A stretch of DNA of 64,000 nucleotides, from NCBI GenBank assembly GCA_027487575.1, contig JAIYDJ010000059.1, positions 1 to 64,000 on the forward strand. Reading direction: 5' to 3'. Under the pieces are notes generated by a model. That model saw only the letters and a program-made list of their open reading frames with translations. It ran no database searches and was not told the origin of the DNA. Shown piece after piece: positions 59,744-64,000 of the stretch. The DNA is from Rhodobacter sp. (GTDB lineage Bacteria > Pseudomonadota > Alphaproteobacteria > Rhodobacterales > Rhodobacteraceae). Position numbers and translations under genes: made by a program. Every line of letters begins with the position of its first letter. The first letter of the stretch is position 1.

Positions 59744-60571
59744 TTACGGCGCAAAGCTGATCGGCAGGCTGAAGCTCGATTCGGCCAGCCCGCGGGGGGC
59801 CTTGGGAAACCGCCCCGCCGCCCTGACCGCGCCAAGGGCTGCCCTGTCCAGCGCGGCCACCCCCGACGATTTCGTCACGGCGACCGAGGCGAGCCGACCG
59901 TCCGCGCCGACCACCAGACGCAGCGTGACCTTACCCGTGGCCCCGCCCGCATCGGCGGGATAGGATTTGCGCCGCTCGATCCGGGCGCGGATGGACGCGC
60001 CCCATTCGGCCTTGGCGGCAGCGGACCCGGCACCACTTTGGGCGGCGGCGGCCTGCCCGGACTGTCCCGCAGCGCCCTGCCCGCCAGCCCCGGCCGCCTG
60101 TTGCGCAGGCGCTGCGGGTTGCGGGGCGGGGCGGGGCTTTGCGCGTTCGGGCTTGGGCGCAGGTCTGGGTTCGGGTGCGGATTTGGCAGGTGCCTCCGGC
60201 GTCAGGGAGGGCGGATCGGGGATCGCGAGGTCCGCCGTGGGCGCGAAATCCGGTGGGGGGGACGGCAATGGCGCAACGGTGGCCACGGCGGTCTGCGCGG
60301 GCAATGCAAGCAGGGCGGGGGCGTCGGGCGGTGTGGTCTGTGGCGGCGGCGGCAAAGCGGACTGCGCGGCGGCTTGCGGCATCAGGTCCGGCGGGCGGTC
60401 CCATTCGGCCACAAGGTCCGCAAGCGCCGGGTCGGCTGCGGCCAGCGTCAGCGTCGCGCCCCCCCCGTCGCCCGCAGCTTGCGCGCCCTGCAGATGCGGG
60501 GCCACGGCGGCGAAGGCCGCAAGGTGCAGCGCCAGCGCCAGGGTTGCAGCGATGACCGGACCTGCGCGCAT
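59744..60571 (-). CDS. tonB: TonB-like energy-transducing protein
   Basis: The 275-residue protein has an N-terminal membrane anchor (VIAATLALALHLAAFAAVAP), a long Pro/Ala/Lys-rich periplasmic linker (PKPERAKPRPAPQPAAPAQ), a Gly/Ala/Gln-rich spacer, and a C-terminal TonB domain (WGASIRARIERRKSYPADAGGATGKVTLRLVVGADGRLASVAVTKSSGVAALDRAAL). It couples the ExbBD proton motor to outer-membrane receptors. ATG 60571 overlaps the exbD stop (TGATG); the ORF-track start 60718 is inside exbD. No TonB-dependent receptor is in the window. Confidence 0.92.
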   Translation of the reverse strand: MRAGPVIAATLALALHLAAFAAVAPHLQGAQAAGDGGGATLTLAAADPALADLVAEWDRPPDLMPQAAAQSALPPPPQTTPPDAPALLALPAQTAVATVAPLPSPPPDFAPTADLAIPDPPSLTPEAPAKSAPEPRPAPKPERAKPRPAPQPAAPAQQAAGAGGQGAAGQSGQAAAAQSGAGSAAAKAEWGASIRARIERRKSYPADAGGATGKVTLRLVVGADGRLASVAVTKSSGVAALDRAALGAVRAAGRFPKAPRGLAESSFSLPISFAP

Positions 60572-60996
60572 CACCCCCCCGTCGCCACCATGTCCACCTG
60601 ACCGAACCCCATGCCGGCCAGCACGGGTAACAGCGCCGCCAGCCCCGGCCCCGGTGTACCCGCATCGGCGGAAAGCCGCAGCGCGGGCGGGTTCTGCAGG
60701 CAATCTGCGGTCGCGCAATGCGCCGCCCGCGCCACGGCCAGACGCGCCAGCGCCGCCTCGCCTGTCAGAGGCCGGTCCGCCACGAAGCCCGGCACGCCGT
60801 CGGGGGACACGAACAGGGTGAAGGTGGCATCCGAGGCACGCCGTTGAACGCTTTCGGGCGGTGTGACCGCAAAGGGCTGCGGCGTTTTCAGATGCGAGAC
60901 CATCATGAAGGCGATCACCAGAAAGAACACCACGTCGATCAGGGGCAACAGGGTTTCAAACCGCAACCGGGCGGGCGGATCGGGCAGACGGATCAT
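60571..60996 (-). CDS. exbD: ExbD-like biopolymer transport protein (second copy)
   Basis: A 141-residue protein with one N-terminal membrane helix containing the proton-channel Asp (LLPLIDVVFFLVIAFMMVS) and a periplasmic domain with a Cys pair (HCATADCLQN). The periplasmic part is diverged from the first ExbD. It lies between exbD1 and tonB with 4-bp overlaps. Two different ExbD subunits in one operon suggest a heteromeric motor. Confidence 0.9.
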   Translation of the reverse strand: MIRLPDPPARLRFETLLPLIDVVFFLVIAFMMVSHLKTPQPFAVTPPESVQRRASDATFTLFVSPDGVPGFVADRPLTGEAALARLAVARAAHCATADCLQNPPALRLSADAGTPGPGLAALLPVLAGMGFGQVDMVATGG

Positions 60997-61370
60997 TGCA
61001 CCACCGACAGCCGGGTGATCCCCGCCGCCTGCAACCGGTCCATCACCGCCATCAGGTCCTGCGCGTCCGACCCTTCGGACAGCCGCAGAACCACCGGGTC
61101 CTGCGGGGATGCCATCAGCGGGACAAGTGCCTGCACCAGCTTTGTGTCAGGCACTGCTGATCCGTTCAGCAGAACCCCGCTGTCCGAGATGTCGATCAGA
61201 CGCGGCGGGCCCGACCAGACGCCCCCCGTCCCGGCCAGTTCCAGCGGCACCGCCTGTTCCGCCCCGAACCGCGACACCATCATGAAGAATACCAGAAGCA
61301 GGAACACCACGTCGATCATCGGCGTCAGGTTCATCCGGTGGCGCGGGCGGGGGGCGAGCTCGATCTTCAT
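60993..61370 (-). CDS. exbD: ExbD-like biopolymer transport protein (first copy)
   Basis: The 125-residue protein has the ExbD anchor with the conserved Asp (RMNLTPMIDVVFLLLVFFMMVS) and a compact periplasmic domain (VVLRLSEGSDAQDLMAVMDRLQAAGITRLSVV). It follows exbB with an ATGA overlap and matches the canonical ExbD length (~130-140). Confidence 0.95.
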   Translation of the reverse strand: MKIELAPRPRHRMNLTPMIDVVFLLLVFFMMVSRFGAEQAVPLELAGTGGVWSGPPRLIDISDSGVLLNGSAVPDTKLVQALVPLMASPQDPVVLRLSEGSDAQDLMAVMDRLQAAGITRLSVVQ

Positions 61371-62041
61371 GGCAAGGGCGGGCGGGCGGCCAGAAAGACC
61401 CGGCCTGCGCCCTCCTCCATGTCATGGCGCAGGCGTTCCACCAGACCGTCGAACCAGGTCAAGGCGACCATCGCCGGAATGGCCACGCCCATGCCTGCCG
61501 CCGTGGTCAGCAGGGCTTCCCATATGCCGCCCGCAAGGGTGGCCGTGTCAGCGCGCACGCCGGCCGCCTCCAGCCCCTGAAACGCGGCAATCATGCCGGT
61601 CACGGTGCCCAGAAGGCCCAGAAGCGGCCCGACCGCCGCCGCCAGTTCCAGCCCGCGCAGACCGCTGCGCGCCTGCATCAGACCGGCCTTCGCCACCTGC
61701 AGCGTCGCGGCCTCGGCCTGCGCCGCCGTCAGCGCAGGGTCCTGCGCCGCAAGCATGGCCCGGGCCACGACCTGCGCCCGCAGGCTGCGCCGCGCCGCCA
61801 GCGCGGCCTGTGCCGCAGGGCGGTCGCCCGACTCCCACAAAATCAGGGCGCGGGCGGTCACGCGGCCCCCGGTGAAGCCGCCCAGGGCCGCCATCTGACC
61901 CAGCTTCCACAGGATCAGCGTCAGTGTGGCGACCGACAGGGCCACAATGGCCCACATTGCGGGGCCGCCCATCGCCATGAAGTCACCGATCTGCGTCAGC
62001 AGATCGGCCGGGGGGATCGCGGGGGGGGATATCGGGGTCAT
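61367..62041 (-). CDS. exbB: ExbB/TolQ-like proton channel protein
   Basis: The 224-residue protein has three membrane helices (about 28-50, 125-150, 160-185) and the ExbB/TolQ signature AVGPLLGLLGTVTGMIAAFQGLEAAG, with TAAGMGVAIPAMVALTWFDGLVERLRHDME near the C-terminus. It forms the stator pentamer around the ExbD helices. It is first in the exbB-exbD-exbD-tonB operon, 60 bp after the convergent-free aroB stop on the same strand. Confidence 0.95.
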   Translation of the reverse strand: MTPISPPAIPPADLLTQIGDFMAMGGPAMWAIVALSVATLTLILWKLGQMAALGGFTGGRVTARALILWESGDRPAAQAALAARRSLRAQVVARAMLAAQDPALTAAQAEAATLQVAKAGLMQARSGLRGLELAAAVGPLLGLLGTVTGMIAAFQGLEAAGVRADTATLAGGIWEALLTTAAGMGVAIPAMVALTWFDGLVERLRHDMEEGAGRVFLAARPPLP

Positions 62042-62101
62042 GCGCTGTGTTAGGACGGGCGCGCCGGGGGATCAAGTCACCGGGCGACGCACTGCCCCGC
62101 A

Positions 62102-63217
62102 TCAGCGCCCTGCCAGCGCCTCGGCCAGAAGAGCCTGGACCAGATCGGGGGGCACGTCTTCGGCCACGAAGGCCTCGCCGATGCCGCGCGCCAGGATGAA
62201 CCGCAACCGCCCGTCGACCACTTTCTTGTCCTGCCCCATCAGGGACAACAGCCCGGCGGCATCGGGCAGATCGCCCGGAATATCGGCCAGATCGGTCTTC
62301 AGCCCCATCGCCTTCAGATGGGCACGCACCCGGCCGGGCACCTCCTGCGCGCACAGGCCCAGCCGCTGGCTCAACTCGAAGGCCAGTGCGCAGCCGATGG
62401 CCACGCCTTCGCCATGCAGCAGCCTGTCGCCATAGCCCGTGGCCTTTTCCAGCGCGTGGCAGAAGGTGTGGCCAAGGTTCAACAGCGCGCGTTCGCCTTC
62501 TTCCGTCTCGTCGCGGGCCACGATCCCCGCCTTCATTTCGACCGACCGCGTCACCGCGTGCAGGCGCGCGGCGTGGTCGCCCGCCGCCAGGGCGGGGCCG
62601 CGCTGTTCAAGCCATTCGAAAAACCCGGCGTCGCCCAGCAGGCCGTATTTCACCACCTCGCCATAGCCCGCCAGAAAATCGCGGCGCGACATCGTGCCCA
62701 GAACATCGATGTCGGCCAGAACCAGCGAGGGCTGGTGGAAGGCGCCGATCAGGTTCTTGCCCTGGCCTGTGTTGATCCCGGTCTTGCCGCCGACCGAACT
62801 GTCGACCTGCGCCAGAAGCGTCGTCGGCATCTGCACGAATCGCACGCCGCGCCGCAGGACGGCCGCCGCGAACCCCACAAGGTCGCCCACCACGCCGCCC
62901 CCGAAGGCCAGCACCACGTCGCGCCGTTCGATCTTCTGTTCCAGCAGCCATTCGCTGCACCGGGCGAACTGCTGCCACCCCTTGGTGGATTCGCCGGGCG
63001 GCAGGGCAAGGGCGGTCAGCGTGATGCCCTGCGCCTCGAAACTGGCGCCCAGACGCAGCAGATGCAGCCCCGCCACGGTTTCATCGGTGATCACCGCAAT
63101 CTTCGGCCGTGCCAGCAGCGGGGCGATCAGCGCCCCTGCCCCGTCGATCAACCCCGAACCGATCCTGACCTCATAGCTGCGCGACCCGAGGTCGACCGGC
63201 ACCGTGTTGAAATCCAT
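62102..63217 (-). CDS. aroB: 3-dehydroquinate synthase AroB
   Basis: AroB converts DAHP to 3-dehydroquinate in the shikimate pathway using NAD and a divalent metal. The 371-residue protein shows GGGVVGDLVGFAAAVLRRGVRFVQMPTTLLAQVDSSVGGKTGIN, NLIGAFHQPSLVLADIDVLGTM, and metal-binding His in LLNLGHTFCHALEKATGYGDRLLHGEGVAIG. ATG 63217 (MDFNTVPV) lies one base after the aroK stop; the ORF-track start 63289 is rejected. Confidence 0.98.
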   Translation of the reverse strand: MDFNTVPVDLGSRSYEVRIGSGLIDGAGALIAPLLARPKIAVITDETVAGLHLLRLGASFEAQGITLTALALPPGESTKGWQQFARCSEWLLEQKIERRDVVLAFGGGVVGDLVGFAAAVLRRGVRFVQMPTTLLAQVDSSVGGKTGINTGQGKNLIGAFHQPSLVLADIDVLGTMSRRDFLAGYGEVVKYGLLGDAGFFEWLEQRGPALAAGDHAARLHAVTRSVEMKAGIVARDETEEGERALLNLGHTFCHALEKATGYGDRLLHGEGVAIGCALAFELSQRLGLCAQEVPGRVRAHLKAMGLKTDLADIPGDLPDAAGLLSLMGQDKKVVDGRLRFILARGIGEAFVAEDVPPDLVQALLAEALAGR

Positions 63218-63218
63218 C

Positions 63219-63761
63219 CTAAACCCTTTCCAACACATCCGCCCGCAAGGCCAGCGTTTCCGCCACCCGCTGCGCCATCGCCTCCACACTCAGATCCACG
63301 ACCGAATCCACCGTGAGGTCGGCAAGGCTGTAGAAGGGCACCCGTCCCTCGTAAAGGCCGCGCAGGGTTTCGCGCGGATTTGCGGTGCGCAGCAGCGGGC
63401 GGGTGGATTTGTGGCGCACCCTTTGCCACAGAAGGTCCAGATCGGCCCGCAGCCAGACCGACACGCCGGACTCCTTGATCAGCGCGCGGTTGCGTTCGGA
63501 CAAAAACGCGCCCCCCCCGGTGGACAGGACCGAGGGCGCGGCGCGCAGCAGGCGGGCCAGCACCTCTGTCTCGCGGGCGCGAAAGAACGCCTCGCCGTGG
63601 TTTTCGAAGATTTCGGGAATGCTGCGGTCGGCGGCACGCACGATCTCTTCATCCGAATCAAGAAACGGCACGCCAAGCTGCCGGGCAAGCGCAGTGCCCA
63701 CGGCGGTCTTGCCTGCCCCCATCATGCCGACCATGACCACGGTCTTCTTCAACCGTTGCAT
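63219..63761 (-). CDS. aroK: Shikimate kinase AroK
   Basis: AroK phosphorylates shikimate. The 180-residue protein has a P-loop (VVMVGMMGAGKTAVGTALAR), the shikimate-binding DSDEEI and STGGGAFL motifs, and the RPLL lid region. ATG 63761 (MQRLKK) is preferred over the ORF-track 63803 because the conserved P-loop begins directly after it. It is operonic with aroB, the common alphaproteobacterial aroK-aroB pair. Confidence 0.98.
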   Translation of the reverse strand: MQRLKKTVVMVGMMGAGKTAVGTALARQLGVPFLDSDEEIVRAADRSIPEIFENHGEAFFRARETEVLARLLRAAPSVLSTGGGAFLSERNRALIKESGVSVWLRADLDLLWQRVRHKSTRPLLRTANPRETLRGLYEGRVPFYSLADLTVDSVVDLSVEAMAQRVAETLALRADVLERV

Positions 63762-63962
63762 CGATTCCCCTGCAAACCTGCACAGCACCCGTCCGTGTCG
63801 CAAGGACGGCGGCGGTCACCTGCCGAACATGCGATCTTTCTTGCCTGAATGGCGTGAACTCGGCGCGATTGCCATATATATCTTCAATCGTGGGACGGCC
63901 CGTTGCGTGCGGGCCGACAGATACGACCGGGCCAACCGGCGGAATTGAAGGGCAAGGCGGGC
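63762..63962. other. Divergent intergenic region upstream of aroK
   Basis: About 200 bases holding the promoters of aroK-aroB (minus) and of the gene beginning at 63963 (plus). An AT-rich CATATATAT patch near 63872-63880 is the most promoter-like segment. No gene or operator was recognised. Confidence 0.4.
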
Positions 63963-64000
63963 ATGGTGCGGCTGATAAAGGCGGTTTTCGTTCTGAGCAT
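63963..64000 (+). CDS. Start of an unidentified gene, cut by the window end
   Basis: ATG 63963, preceded by an AAGGGCAAGG ribosome-site-like stretch, opens a frame MVRLIKAVFVLS... that continues beyond the window. The visible 12 residues form the beginning of a hydrophobic N-terminus (signal peptide or membrane anchor). Identity cannot be decided from 38 bases. Confidence 0.45.
   Translation, partial: MVRLIKAVFVLS

Overview
This is a 64 kb stretch of GC-rich DNA whose gene content points to a Rhodobacter-type alphaproteobacterium (Rhodobacterales). The flagellar gene order fleT-fliEFGHIJ / fliKLMNOPQR-flhB, the sigma-54 promoter in front of fliK, and a chemotaxis operon ordered cheA4-cheR-cheB-cheW-ppfA-tlpT-cheY6-cheA3 all match what is known for Rhodobacter sphaeroides (from memory, no database search). 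No rRNA, tRNA, CRISPR array or insertion sequence was recognised.

Layout. (1) 1-14.2 kb, minus strand: two flagellar transcription units. fleT-fliE-F-G-H-I-J starts from a sigma-54 type -24/-12 element at ~14180. fliK-L-M-N-O-P-Q-R-flhB plus two small membrane-protein genes starts from a perfect TGGCAC-N5-TTGC element at ~7297. They encode the MS ring, switch, export gate and export ATPase. (2) 14.5-25 kb, plus strand: an unrecognised 101-aa protein and then a cheOp3-like operon. The chemotaxis kinase is split: CheA4 has the kinase core without a phosphorylatable His domain, and CheA3 has the His domain and the CheW-like end without a kinase core. A ParA-like protein next to a soluble receptor (PpfA/TlpT) would position the cytoplasmic cluster. 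(3) 25-26 kb: a 57-aa ORF and hairpins. (4) 26-35.2 kb, minus strand: a second chemotaxis operon (STAS protein, CheY, full CheA, CheW, membrane receptor, CheW, CheR, CheB and a soluble protein with degenerate receptor-like segments). Motility machinery and two sensory systems are therefore contiguous.

(5) 35.5-43.5 kb: a divergent catabolic locus. One side has a GlpK-like kinase, an FAD/NAD(P) oxidoreductase and a GlpA-like dehydrogenase with a C-terminal [2Fe-2S] module. The other side has a DeoR/GlpR regulator and a complete TRAP transporter ending in a strong terminator. Two dyads lie between the divergent starts. (6) 43.5-46.7 kb: a TetR regulator divergent from a short-chain dehydrogenase and a DHA2-type exporter, with related palindromes at both promoters. 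(7) 46.9-55.5 kb: a MalT-like LuxR regulator, a histone-deacetylase-family amidohydrolase and a complete Liv-type ABC importer. (8) 55.6-59.3 kb, minus strand: two Rbs-type permeases without their ATPase or binding protein, the first apparently truncated, next to a RocB-like M20 peptidase. (9) 59.7-63.8 kb, minus strand: exbB-exbD-exbD-tonB and aroK-aroB. A gene starting at 63963 runs off the end.

Most reading frames are tightly packed with ATGA/TGATG overlaps, which fixed many starts. All assignments come from motifs, gene order and recalled family knowledge.
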